From: Bacteroidota bacterium
GTDB lineage: Bacteria; Bacteroidota; Bacteroidia; UKL13-3
Direction of reading: 5' to 3'
DNA: 64,000 nucleotides
Assembly (NCBI GenBank): GCA_027491355.1
Contig: JAIXWI010000029.1
Span: 1-64,000, forward strand
In this document: positions 1 through 9,664 of the stretch, one piece after another
Layout of the letters: each line of letters opens with the position of its first letter
How positions within the stretch are numbered: position 1 is the stretch's first letter
Program-made: the position numbers and the translations under genes
The notes under the pieces: generated by a model
What the model saw: the letters and a program-made list of their open reading frames with translations, nothing else
Databases searched by the model: none
What the model was told of the DNA's origin: nothing

Positions 1-44
1 GTTTATTTGCATCCCCGAAAAATTGGTAAACAATTCAAGGAAAT

Positions 45-118
45 GGTTCCATAGCTCAGCTGGATAGAGCAACGGTTTTCTAAACCGTGGGCCGCAGGTT
101 CGAGTCCTGCTGGAACTA
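45..118 (+). tRNA. tRNA-Arg (anticodon TCT)
   Basis: Cloverleaf readable: acceptor GGTTCCA/TGGAACT, D-arm GCTC..GAGC, anticodon stem ACGGT-TTTCTAA-ACCGT with TCT anticodon, T-arm GCAGG-TTCGAGT-CCTGC; CCA not encoded. Confidence 0.95.
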
Positions 119-120
119 CA

Positions 121-151
121 AAAACCGAGTAAGTGATTGCTCGGTTTTTTT
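121..151 (+). terminator. Intrinsic terminator downstream of tRNA-Arg
   Basis: AAAACCGAG-N10-CTCGGTTTTTTT hairpin plus T-tract. Confidence 0.75.
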
Positions 152-280
152 GTTTAAAATTGACAATTATTGATTGTTAGTTTGTAAGAAAATTCAAGTC
201 TGCATTCGGGATCAATCAGTATATTTACAATGAGAATGACATTGTAATTGTATGCACTACATTTTAAACTGCTACCCAAT

Positions 281-1222
281 ATGAAAAATCACTACCTGAT
301 ACTTCTGTTATTAACTGGATTGATTTCCTCAGCACATGCTCAGTATGATAACACTCATTTTGAACGTAAAATAAAAGACTTAGAAATACCCAAAGTAACC
401 CAGCATGATGCCATTGTCAAACACCTTGCCTATACCCTCAGTTACAATGAAAAACATGAGCAAGCCAATTGGGTGGCATATGAACTAACCCGAAATGAAA
501 CCATCAAGCATGTCAACAGGAGCAATCAATTTAATCCTGACCCTTCGGTGAAAACAGGCTCGGCGGATGATATAGACTACAGCCACTCAGGCTATGACAG
601 AGGGCACCTAGCTCCGGCTGCTGATATGGCATGGTCAGAACAAAGCATGCGGGAATCGTTTTATTACAGCAACATGAGTCCTCAAAATCCTAGTTTTAAC
701 AGAGGAATTTGGAAGCATTTAGAAGAACAAGTCAGAAATTGGGCCATCGCATACAACCAAATTTATGTTGTAACAGGGCCTGTTTTAAAACCAGGCTTGT
801 TTACCATAGGCCCTAATCATGTAAGCATACCCGAAGCGTATTACAAGGTATTGTTGCAAATCAATGATGACAATGAAATAAATGGCATTGGATTTATCAT
901 GCCTAATGAAGGTTCTAAATTGCCCATTCAAACCTATGCTTTTACAATTGACAGTGTAGAGAAAATTACTGGCATTGATTTTTTTGACAAGCTTCCTGAT
1001 GACATTGAAAACGAACTGGAGTCGACCGTTTGTGGTTCGTGTTGGACATGGAATCAAAACCACCAATCAAGCATACAACAAACTTATTACGGTAACAGGA
1101 GCCAAAGTGAAAACCAGCAAGCAGTTCAAGGAGAAAGGGTTCAATGTTCAGGAATTACAAAAGCTGGCAATCGCTGTAAAAGAACAACAACCAATGCTTC
1201 GGGGCGTTGTTTCCAACATTAA
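281..1222 (+). CDS. DNA/RNA non-specific endonuclease (NUC1/EndoG-like), secreted, with short C-terminal Cys/His motif
   Basis: YDRGHLAPAADM active-site motif (DRGH), N-terminal signal peptide; C-terminal CSGITKAGNRCKRTTTNASGRCFQH. Likely start at the second Met of the ORF. Confidence 0.88.
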   Translation: MKNHYLILLLLTGLISSAHAQYDNTHFERKIKDLEIPKVTQHDAIVKHLAYTLSYNEKHEQANWVAYELTRNETIKHVNRSNQFNPDPSVKTGSADDIDYSHSGYDRGHLAPAADMAWSEQSMRESFYYSNMSPQNPSFNRGIWKHLEEQVRNWAIAYNQIYVVTGPVLKPGLFTIGPNHVSIPEAYYKVLLQINDDNEINGIGFIMPNEGSKLPIQTYAFTIDSVEKITGIDFFDKLPDDIENELESTVCGSCWTWNQNHQSSIQQTYYGNRSQSENQQAVQGERVQCSGITKAGNRCKRTTTNASGRCFQH

Positions 1223-1236
1223 ACGCTAAAATTATT

Positions 1237-2169
1237 TTATGGGAGCAACTTTTCTTCAACCATGCGCTTGCTCACTTTTTCTGTAAATACTTCAGCACCT
1301 GTTCCACATAAATGCTGGATATCGTTGTAGTACAAATTGTTTTTCATGGACGCATCGTTGAAATAACTGACATAGGTAATACCTACCTTTTTACAAGCCT
1401 CTGTTAAAAAAGCATCCATTTCCTGTTCAGTTTCTGCAATATGAAAATGAGTAGCCAATGCTTCAAAATCTTCGCTTATAGGACCATTGAATACCATAAC
1501 CTTACAATTTTTTAAACTTGCCAAATTGGCCAAACCTTTAGTCAATAAAGCTGCTTTGATGCCCTGGTTATAATGGTTTTCGTACCAAGGATGATTGAAA
1601 GCAATTTGCAAATCGGCTCTGAACTTTTTGCAAACTTGAGGAAGGTATTCTTTGTTCATTTCACGCTTGTAATTACCAAATGTTGACACAAAATTGTTTT
1701 CAAACAAGGTACGCTTGAACAAACGGTCTTGAATCAATATCCAATTGAACCACCTGAATTTGTACAGTTGAAATTGTTCTGCAAAAGTTAAGTCTCTGTA
1801 ACAATCTAAACCCAAATAACCATCATCGAGTGCCCCATCATTGATTTGATAAGCGGATACTGAAAGTACTATTACTTTATTTTCGCAATTAATAGCCTTC
1901 AGGACTTTTGAAACAGCATACAAGTTCCAAGCATCTTTACTAAAATTGAGCACATTCAGATGGGTATTTTTATGTAAAATATCAGGATCAATTTGCCTAT
2001 TTGCTCTTGAATCTCCACATACCAGCAATTGGGCCTCATTTATTTTTTTTTCGAATTCAGCTGGTATTTCTTGTTTGCTTTTGATGAGATGAGGTACCGC
2101 AAAAATAACCACCAAATAAAAAAACAATGGATACAATATAAAGCGTGCTTTTCTGAGAAATTGTTTCAT
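1237..2169 (-). CDS. SGNH/GDSL-like accessory protein paired with MBOAT acyltransferase
   Basis: Signal anchor then LLVCGDSRANRQID (GDSx-like block); immediately downstream of the MBOAT gene on the same strand. Confidence 0.5.
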   Translation of the reverse strand: MKQFLRKARFILYPLFFYLVVIFAVPHLIKSKQEIPAEFEKKINEAQLLVCGDSRANRQIDPDILHKNTHLNVLNFSKDAWNLYAVSKVLKAINCENKVIVLSVSAYQINDGALDDGYLGLDCYRDLTFAEQFQLYKFRWFNWILIQDRLFKRTLFENNFVSTFGNYKREMNKEYLPQVCKKFRADLQIAFNHPWYENHYNQGIKAALLTKGLANLASLKNCKVMVFNGPISEDFEALATHFHIAETEQEMDAFLTEACKKVGITYVSYFNDASMKNNLYYNDIQHLCGTGAEVFTEKVSKRMVEEKLLP

Positions 2170-2173
2170 TCTA

Positions 2174-3613
2174 TTAGAATTGGAAATAAATAAATGAATC
2201 TGATTTTGCATTCAGAAAATGATACAAAATCACGAGGCTAATCATAAAATAAAACAGGTATTTATACCGAAATTGCTTCAATTGCCTCTCGTTTCTTCTG
2301 AAATACCAATCACCCAAAACAATTGGAATGATATATAAAAAGATGCGCTTCCCTTTTGAGTCGGCTATATTTTGAAACAAGTTTTCAGTAAGCAATCCTT
2401 GAGTCATTAATTTAAGATAATTGATAGCATCCGTAAGGGTATGCGCTCTAAAAAAAACCCAAGCAATGGTAACAAAAGTAAAAGTTAGCAACATTTGCCC
2501 CCATTCTTTGGCTGAGGGGAATAGACTTTGTTGCGCAACTGTATCAGAAACATTTTTTCTATTTCTGTCTAAAAACAAAAGGGGTAAAAATCCACAAGCA
2601 TGAATACCTCCCCAAACAATAAAATTCCAGCTGGCACCATGCCAAAATCCACTCAACAAGAAAATGATGATGGTATTTCTAAATGCTTTGAATTTGCCTT
2701 CTTTTGATCCGCCCAACGGAATGTACACATAGTCTTTGAACCAAGAAGACAATGAAATATGCCATCTTCTCCAAAATTCTGCAATGTCTCTTGAAAAATA
2801 AGGGAACCTAAAATTACTCAAGAGTTCAAAACCAAGCAATTTTGCTGATCCCATGGCAATATCAGAGTAACCACTGAAGTCTCCATAAATTTGAAAGGAG
2901 AAAGCCAACATCCCAAAGAGCAATGACAAACCATTGTATTCACTTGGAGCTTCATACATTTGATTGACAACTGTAGCCAATGAGTCTGCAATCACAATTT
3001 TCTTGAACATGCCCCAAAGTATTAAACGACAGCCTTCAACAGCCTGCTGGTAATTAAAAAACCTGCGCGTTTGTATTTGTGGAAGCAAATGATTGGCCCT
3101 TTCAATAGGACCAGCTACAAGTAACGGAAAGAATGCAACAAACAGGGAGTATTCTACAAAATTCCGTATAGGCTTGAGTTTACCCCTGTAAATATCGAAT
3201 ACATAAGACATGCCGTGGAATGTGTAAAATGAAATCCCAACAGGAAGTGCAATTTTTAATAACCAGGGTGTAAAATGAATTCCAAACATGCCAATTGCCG
3301 CTTCAAATTCAGTGATGAAGAAATTGTAGTATTTGAAAACAGCGAGTATGCCTAAGTTATTCAATATACTGAGCCATAGAAACAGCTTTGCTTTGCTTTT
3401 GTTGGGTGATGCTACAAAAAAACCATAGCAATAATCGAGTAAAGTACTCAAACCTAACAATCCTAGAAACTTCCAATTCCACCAGCCGTAAAAGAAATAA
3501 CTGGCAATTAATACAAGAATATTTTGCCACTTCAAAGATTTGTTAAACACAAACCAATACAATGCAAATACTGTTGTTAAGAATATAAAATAATCAAACG
3601 TATTGAATAGCAC
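2174..3613 (-). CDS. MBOAT family O-acyltransferase (AlgI/DltB-like)
   Basis: Multi-TM protein with ...FWRRWHISLSSWFKDYVYIPLGGS... and LLSGFWHGASWNFIVWGGIHA (catalytic His region). Confidence 0.93.
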   Translation of the reverse strand: MLFNTFDYFIFLTTVFALYWFVFNKSLKWQNILVLIASYFFYGWWNWKFLGLLGLSTLLDYCYGFFVASPNKSKAKLFLWLSILNNLGILAVFKYYNFFITEFEAAIGMFGIHFTPWLLKIALPVGISFYTFHGMSYVFDIYRGKLKPIRNFVEYSLFVAFFPLLVAGPIERANHLLPQIQTRRFFNYQQAVEGCRLILWGMFKKIVIADSLATVVNQMYEAPSEYNGLSLLFGMLAFSFQIYGDFSGYSDIAMGSAKLLGFELLSNFRFPYFSRDIAEFWRRWHISLSSWFKDYVYIPLGGSKEGKFKAFRNTIIIFLLSGFWHGASWNFIVWGGIHACGFLPLLFLDRNRKNVSDTVAQQSLFPSAKEWGQMLLTFTFVTIAWVFFRAHTLTDAINYLKLMTQGLLTENLFQNIADSKGKRIFLYIIPIVLGDWYFRRNERQLKQFRYKYLFYFMISLVILYHFLNAKSDSFIYFQF

Positions 3614-3980
3614 AGTTTTTAGTTAAAACACAAACATATATTAATTTTCCCTTAAAAACTCCTAAAACCACGCTAAAAGTACTTACAATTTGAATGTACT
3701 TTTAGAATTGGCAATCTGAATGTATCTACAACCATAAAAAACACCTTGATTTTTATCTTGTCTTATCAATACCTTTAATTATTACTTTAGTTGTTTTATT
3801 GTCTATTTTAATATTTCCATTCAGCAATTGATTGCATGAATTTAAGGCTATCATTTGAAAAACTACCTGAGTTTATGCTGATGATAAGAAAACAGTTTTA
3901 AAACCAGATTGGCAAATCATCCAAATTTAATCTACCAAACTACTGCTACCATTCAAATGCGAAAGGGAATCACCCTAAAA

Positions 3981-4011
3981 AAAAATCCCTACCAGTTTTG
4001 ATAGGGATTTT
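3981..4011 (-). terminator. Intrinsic terminator after dnaA
   Basis: Minus strand AAAATCCCTA...TAGGGATTTTTTTTT hairpin with T-tract. Confidence 0.75.
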
Positions 4012-4037
4012 AAATGATTTTTATTGTAAGGATTGGT

Positions 4038-5486
4038 TTATACCAAATTCATTTTGATGCGTTTTCCAATTTCATCAATATCGGCTTTGAACTTCTTGTC
4101 AGTTTCCATTAAGTCATTTACCGTTTGACATGCATGGATGACAGTTGAATGATCCCTACCGCCAAAATGCATACCAATGGTTTTCAATGATGACTTTGTT
4201 AAGTCTTTGGCATAAAACATTGAAATTTGACGAGCCTGTACAATTTCTCTTTTTCTAGTTTTAGACTTTACCTGTTCAACTGGAATGGTGAAATAATCAC
4301 AAACCAATTTTTGTATGTACTCAATAGAGATTTCTCGGGTATTGTTTTTGACAAAGTTCTTAAGTATTTGTTTGGCTAAATCTAAATTGACTTCTTTTTT
4401 ATTGAGACTTGCTTGCGCCAATAAACTTACCAAAGCTCCTTGTAACTCTCTTACATTTGTATTGATGTTATGGGATACGTACTCAACAACCTCACGGTTT
4501 AGGTTGATTCCATCGTTGTACATCATGTGTTCTAAAATGGCCAACCTTGTTTCAAAATCTGGCACTTGAAGGTCTGCTGAAAGTCCCCATTTGAAACGAC
4601 TCAACAAACGCTCATCCATGCCTTTCAAGTCTTTTGGTGCTCTGTCACTTGTTAGGATGATTTGTTTGCCTTGTTGGTGTAAATGATTGAAAATAGTAAA
4701 AAATATTTCTTGAGTCTTTTGTTTGTTTTCTAAAAATTGAACATCGTCTACAATAAGCACATCTACTTGTTGGTAGAAGTTAATAAAATCTTGGCTTGAG
4801 TTATTTCTAATTGCATCTACAAATTGGTTGATGAATTTCTCAACAGGCACATACAATACAATCTTGTTCTTGTTGTTGAGTTTGATTAAGTTACCAATTG
4901 CATGAACCAAATGCGTTTTACCCAAACCTGTTTCAGAAAAAATCATCAAAGGATTGAATGAAGTTCCACCTGGCTTATTGGCTACTGCCAAACCAGCACT
5001 TCTTGCCAATCTGTTGCAATCGCCTTCAATAAAGTTATCAAATGTTAACGAGGCATTGAGGTTACTGTCAATATTGATTTTCTTGATACCCGGTATAATA
5101 AAAGGATTTTTAATACCTGGATTTAAATTCAAACCTTGACCGGCTTGCTGGGTATCACTTTTTTGTGAACTACTTCCGGGTAAATTCACAACATATGGAC
5201 TCGATGTACCAGTACCATTTTCTACAATGATATTGTATTCTAGCCTTGCACCCACTCCAAGTTCTTGTTTGAGTGTTTTTTTCAACAAATTGACATAATG
5301 CTCCTCGAGCCACTCATAAAAAAACTGAGAAGGCACTTGTATGGTTAGCACTTTGTTGTCTAGTCTGATAGGCTTGATAGGCTCAAACCACGTCCTGAAA
5401 CTCTGCGTAGGCACATTGTCTTGAATCAATTTCAGAATATTATTCCATACACTTTCGAAACTCTTTTCAGTCATAACTTTTTCCAT
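4038..5486 (-). CDS. dnaA: Chromosomal replication initiator protein DnaA
   Basis: ESVWNNILKLIQDNVPTQSFRTWFEPIKP N-terminus, Walker A GLGKTHLVHAIGN, Walker B VDVLIVDDVQFL, C-terminal GGRDHSTVIHA DnaA-box binding motif. Confidence 0.99.
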   Translation of the reverse strand: MEKVMTEKSFESVWNNILKLIQDNVPTQSFRTWFEPIKPIRLDNKVLTIQVPSQFFYEWLEEHYVNLLKKTLKQELGVGARLEYNIIVENGTGTSSPYVVNLPGSSSQKSDTQQAGQGLNLNPGIKNPFIIPGIKKINIDSNLNASLTFDNFIEGDCNRLARSAGLAVANKPGGTSFNPLMIFSETGLGKTHLVHAIGNLIKLNNKNKIVLYVPVEKFINQFVDAIRNNSSQDFINFYQQVDVLIVDDVQFLENKQKTQEIFFTIFNHLHQQGKQIILTSDRAPKDLKGMDERLLSRFKWGLSADLQVPDFETRLAILEHMMYNDGINLNREVVEYVSHNINTNVRELQGALVSLLAQASLNKKEVNLDLAKQILKNFVKNNTREISIEYIQKLVCDYFTIPVEQVKSKTRKREIVQARQISMFYAKDLTKSSLKTIGMHFGGRDHSTVIHACQTVNDLMETDKKFKADIDEIGKRIKMNLV

Positions 5487-5534
5487 GATAAATACGTTCG
5501 TGAAAATGATTAAAAAAGTTCACATACACAAACC

Positions 5535-5543
5535 TTATTCACA
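5535..5543 (+). promoter_or_regulatory. DnaA box (TTATTCACA), possible dnaA autoregulation or oriC element
   Basis: Exact match to TTATNCACA, ~50 bp upstream of the dnaA start in AT-rich DNA; near-match TTATGCACT at 5575-5583. Confidence 0.5.
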
Positions 5544-5736
5544 TAAAAATGTATAAATGTTTTCGAAAAAAAATTTATGCACTGATTTTTAACATCATTT
5601 TATTTGTGAGCTAAATAAATTTTTTTTTTGAAAAAAAGTTACTATTTAAAATGAACGCTGTTTTTTCTGTTTTATAATACTGCGATGATTAGGGCTTAAA
5701 ACCTCAAATACCTTTAAAAATTAAAGCATATGCTAA

Positions 5737-6672
5737 CTAAACTACCTCTAACGCGCTCAATATGCCCGTCGTATGTTTCCAGTTGTTTTGTTCAAATTCA
5801 AAATCTATTCGACCAAGTTGCAAACCTGCCCAGCCCACTTGATTCACCAAAACTTGTTTCCCCAATTGATTCTTCACAACAATAGGCTCTTTTAAAAAGG
5901 TATGGGTATGGCCTCCAATAATTAAGTCTATATCCGCTTTTGAGTTGGCCAATACCAAATCGCTTACTTGATTGGTTTTGTATTCATATCCCAAATGTGA
6001 CAAACAAATGATTAAGTCACAATGCTTTTTTCTGAGTATGGCTGCTGTTTGCTCAGCCACTGTAATTGGATCATAGTAGGTTAAATTTTCAAAGTTGGCA
6101 TCAGGCACTAAACCCTTTAAAGCAATTCCTACTCCAAACACTCCTACTTTAATGCCTTTTTTATGGAGTATTTTGTAGGGCAGAACAGCACCGTTCAACG
6201 CAGTTTTAGTAAAGTCATAATTTGCATTGACAAATTGAAAACCAGCATTTGGTAATTGTTTAACTATTCCTTGTATTCCGTTATCAAAATCATGATTCCC
6301 CAATGTAGCCAAATCATATCCCATTGCCGACATGAGCTTGTATTCCAATGCACCCTCATAAAAATTAAAATAAGGTGTTCCCTGGAAGATGTCACCGGCG
6401 TCTAACAACAATACATTGGAAACTTCATTTCTAATTTGTTGAATAAGAGAGGCCCTTGAAGCAGCACCTCCCCTACCTGCATAGTTTTTATCTGTATCTG
6501 GAAAGGCTTCAATTCTGCTGTGCCAATCATTGGTATGTAAAACAGTAAGGTTTTTGCGTTGATCAATTGAGCCCAGCGCTGAAAATGGACTTGCCGCTAT
6601 GGCTCCAAATCCAACCAAATAAGAACTTCTTTTGATAAATGACCTTCTATTGAGTGAATTGAATTCTGCCAT
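5737..6672 (-). CDS. Metallophosphatase, 5'-nucleotidase N-terminal domain (UshA-like), possible Tat-like signal
   Basis: LTVLHTNDWHSRIE, GNHDFDNG and IIGGHTHTF metallophosphoesterase motifs; [11 protein letters not shown]-terminus. Confidence 0.88.
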   Translation of the reverse strand: MAEFNSLNRRSFIKRSSYLVGFGAIAASPFSALGSIDQRKNLTVLHTNDWHSRIEAFPDTDKNYAGRGGAASRASLIQQIRNEVSNVLLLDAGDIFQGTPYFNFYEGALEYKLMSAMGYDLATLGNHDFDNGIQGIVKQLPNAGFQFVNANYDFTKTALNGAVLPYKILHKKGIKVGVFGVGIALKGLVPDANFENLTYYDPITVAEQTAAILRKKHCDLIICLSHLGYEYKTNQVSDLVLANSKADIDLIIGGHTHTFLKEPIVVKNQLGKQVLVNQVGWAGLQLGRIDFEFEQNNWKHTTGILSALEVV

Positions 6673-7441
6673 CTTTTTTGGTTTGAATTGTTTGAGCATT
6701 TTTGGCCATTTCTCTGAGCGATGAAATCAAAGCATCTCTGAGCTTGGTTGGCAAGAATATTTTCTCATTGAGTTGTTTGAGCACATCGGCATGGTCTCCT
6801 CCATTGGCTAAATAATCACTGGTTAACACCCAATACTCTTTTTTATCTGAAATGTCCTGTCCGCTGATAGTTGCACTGATTAAACTATCAGCTTTATAAA
6901 CCAAGCGAATACCACTAACTGGCGCACCACCCCATTCTTTTATCAATTTGGCAATATTGACAATGTCTTTGCCTTGTATCTTCAACAAGGTCAATTGGTT
7001 TTCAAATGGTTGCAATTCATACAAGGTTCTTAAATAGATAGGACCCGGATAAATGGCTGGCAATCTCAAGCCCCCTTGATTCAATAAACAGAAATCAGGC
7101 TTTGTACTAAGCTTGGTATTGGCGTAGTACATTAATTGATCGGCCAAAAAATTACCAAGCCCCCCTTCAGGCTGTTCTTTTTTTAACTCCACATCATTTT
7201 GAACAATGACCTCATTCATTTGACTGTCTAATTCTAGCTTGAAAGGTAAAATCTGAAGCAGCATTGAACTATCTGGTTTACTACTCTTATCAACAACCAG
7301 AGGTTTTAAATTGTAATTGGTTTTTATTAAATGTAAGGGTTTGTGACAGGCTGTAAACAAAATTGCAACAAGTAAAACCCCTACTAAATTTAACGAAATC
7401 AATGCCTTACCCAAAAAAAACTTATGCCTTGTATTCGCCAT
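6647..7441 (-). CDS. 5'-nucleotidase C-terminal domain lipoprotein
   Basis: [44 protein letters not shown]; lipobox LFTAC. Start at MANTRHKFF. Confidence 0.85.
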   Translation of the reverse strand: MANTRHKFFLGKALISLNLVGVLLVAILFTACHKPLHLIKTNYNLKPLVVDKSSKPDSSMLLQILPFKLELDSQMNEVIVQNDVELKKEQPEGGLGNFLADQLMYYANTKLSTKPDFCLLNQGGLRLPAIYPGPIYLRTLYELQPFENQLTLLKIQGKDIVNIAKLIKEWGGAPVSGIRLVYKADSLISATISGQDISDKKEYWVLTSDYLANGGDHADVLKQLNEKIFLPTKLRDALISSLREMAKNAQTIQTKKDGRIQFTQ

Positions 7442-8978
7442 AAATATTTCTGAATAAATCTGCAACTTCTCCCAAAGTTGCATAAGCATCAACGGCATCT
7501 ACTATGAAGGGCATCACATTCCGACCATCAATAGCTGCGGCCCTCAAGCTTTCTAAACGTTGGCTCACTATACCCGCATTTCGATCTTGCTTGAGTTGGT
7601 TCAATTTTTGAATTTGACCTATGCGAATATGATCGTCAATTTTAAATGAAGGGGGATGGATTTCTGAATCAATGGTGAATTTATTTACACCCACAATGGT
7701 TTTATCTCCTGATTCAATGTCTTTTTGATAGCGATAACTTGCATCGGCTATTTCTCTTTGCATGTAACCCTGTTCAATCGCTTTAACTGAACCGCCCATT
7801 TCATCAATTTGACGGATATATGCCCATGCTTTTTGCTCTATCTCATCTGTTAAACTTTCTACCAAATAAGAACCAGCCATTGGATCTACTGAATCAACAA
7901 CCCCACTTTCATATGCAATAACTTGTTGGGTTCTGAGCGCGGTTCTGGCAGCAGCCTCTGTTGGTAAACTCAAGGCTTCATCAAAACCGTTGGTATGTAA
8001 ACTTTGGGTACCACCCATTACCGCTGCAAGTGCTTGAAGCGTAACTCTGACAATATTGTTTTCAGGTTGTTGCGCCTGAAGTGTTGAACCTCCTGTTTGG
8101 GTATGAAACCTGAGCATCATTGCTTTTGGATTGGTTGCCCCTAATTCTTTGGCAATTTGCGCCCACATTCTTCTGGCGGCTCTGAACTTGGCTACTTCTT
8201 CAAAAAAGTGATTGTGTGCATTGAAGAAAAAAGATAGTCTTTGCCCGAACACATTGATATCCATGCCTTTTTCTATGGCCGCTTGAGCGTATGCTTTTGC
8301 ATTGGCCAATGTAAAGGCAATTTCTTGAACTGCTGTTGAACCTGCTTCTCTAATATGGTAACCACTGATAGAAATGGTGTTCCATTTGGGCACTTCCTTG
8401 CTACAATATTCAAAAATATCTGTAATCAACTTCATGCTGGGTTGAGGAGGATAAATATAAGTTCCCCTCGCAGCATATTCTTTCAAAATGTCGTTTTGAA
8501 TGGTCCCGGATATTTTCTTTAAATCAGCGCCTTGCTTTTTTGCCAATGCAATGTAAAATGACAACAATGTAGATGCTGTAGCATTGATGGTCATACTGGT
8601 GGTAATGTCTTGGAGTTGTATCCCATCAAACAAAATCTCCATGTCTTTTAAGCTGTCAATAGCTACTCCAACTTTCCCAACTTCACCTTCAGACATTATA
8701 TGATCGCTGTCATAACCAATTTGAGTTGGTAAATCAAAAGCTACACTTAAACCCATGGTACCGTTGGCCAACAAATACTTGTATCTCTTGTTGCTCTCTT
8801 CAGCAGTACTAAAACCCGCATATTGGCGCATGGTCCACAATTTACCACGGTACATATCTGGCTGAACACCCCTGGTATAGGGGAATTCTCCTGGCATTTC
8901 ATTTCTATTGGTTGCTTCAGTATAAACCGTTTTAATTTCTATACCCGCATCTGTAAATCTTTTATTTTCCATTTTCAA
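7422..8978 (-). CDS. Methylmalonyl-CoA mutase family protein, catalytic domain only (no B12-binding domain)
   Basis: [34 protein letters not shown]..., [31 protein letters not shown]; 518 aa, ends before any cobalamin DxHxxG motif. Confidence 0.92.
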   Translation of the reverse strand: MKMENKRFTDAGIEIKTVYTEATNRNEMPGEFPYTRGVQPDMYRGKLWTMRQYAGFSTAEESNKRYKYLLANGTMGLSVAFDLPTQIGYDSDHIMSEGEVGKVGVAIDSLKDMEILFDGIQLQDITTSMTINATASTLLSFYIALAKKQGADLKKISGTIQNDILKEYAARGTYIYPPQPSMKLITDIFEYCSKEVPKWNTISISGYHIREAGSTAVQEIAFTLANAKAYAQAAIEKGMDINVFGQRLSFFFNAHNHFFEEVAKFRAARRMWAQIAKELGATNPKAMMLRFHTQTGGSTLQAQQPENNIVRVTLQALAAVMGGTQSLHTNGFDEALSLPTEAAARTALRTQQVIAYESGVVDSVDPMAGSYLVESLTDEIEQKAWAYIRQIDEMGGSVKAIEQGYMQREIADASYRYQKDIESGDKTIVGVNKFTIDSEIHPPSFKIDDHIRIGQIQKLNQLKQDRNAGIVSQRLESLRAAAIDGRNVMPFIVDAVDAYATLGEVADLFRNIYGEYKA

Positions 8979-8980
8979 TT

Positions 8981-9517
8981 TTAGGTGTAAATCAACTCGA
9001 ATTCTTTCTTCAAAAATTTCAAGCCCCTGCTTGTTGGGTCTTCAGAAAGCATGCTTACTTTTTCAATGATATTTTTACTCAAATCAAACCCTGAACCGTC
9101 GGCATCCAACTCTCTGGCAGTGATATTGATTAAACCAAGTAATTCTTGTTTGATTTGTTGGATCAACTCCCAAGACTGTGCCGAGATATACAATTGTTGA
9201 GACACGTTGTGATTGAATTCTGCTTGCAATTCTTGAATGAGCGCTTGTTTGAGCTGATTGACTGAAAGTTCTGGCCTAAAAACCCTTACTACCAATTGGT
9301 CTAAGCTCACTCGTTCAAGGAGTAAAATACACCTTTCGTATGCCTGTAATTGAATAGGCAACAAGGTTTTTGATTGTTCATTTTTAAAATTCATTAAGCG
9401 GTTTCGGTTTTCGGCTTCAAAAAAAAGCTTGAACTGCCGCTGGGTAACATAAGCAACTACCAGTGCCGGTAAAACATATTTACAAATTTCTAATAATGTG
9501 GAAACGTATTCGTTCAT
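8981..9517 (-). CDS. Conserved hypothetical protein with N-terminal TM anchor
   Basis: ORF abuts the mutase CDS; N-terminal hydrophobic segment followed by helical domain. Confidence 0.6.
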   Translation of the reverse strand: MNEYVSTLLEICKYVLPALVVAYVTQRQFKLFFEAENRNRLMNFKNEQSKTLLPIQLQAYERCILLLERVSLDQLVVRVFRPELSVNQLKQALIQELQAEFNHNVSQQLYISAQSWELIQQIKQELLGLINITARELDADGSGFDLSKNIIEKVSMLSEDPTSRGLKFLKKEFELIYT

Positions 9518-9664
9518 GTACTGAATTTTGTTTCGAAAATAAGGCAAAACTATGAACAACGCTTAAAATGTTTTTTTAAATAGATAAGTGACATTTTGAA
9601 TGTGCATAGGTTCAGAAAAAAAGAATTTTGAGGCAGATTTTATAGTAGATTCGTATGTATAGAA

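Noticed and set aside
975-1229. 84-aa overlapping + frame inside the nuclease CDS, raising the possibility of a frameshift
   Set aside because: The main frame encodes a coherent Cys-rich C-terminal motif through to its stop, so the alternative frame is most likely chance.
5737-7441. Split 5'-nucleotidase considered as a sequencing frameshift or pseudogene
   Set aside because: Domain order is reversed, each half has its own export signal, and both ORFs are complete.
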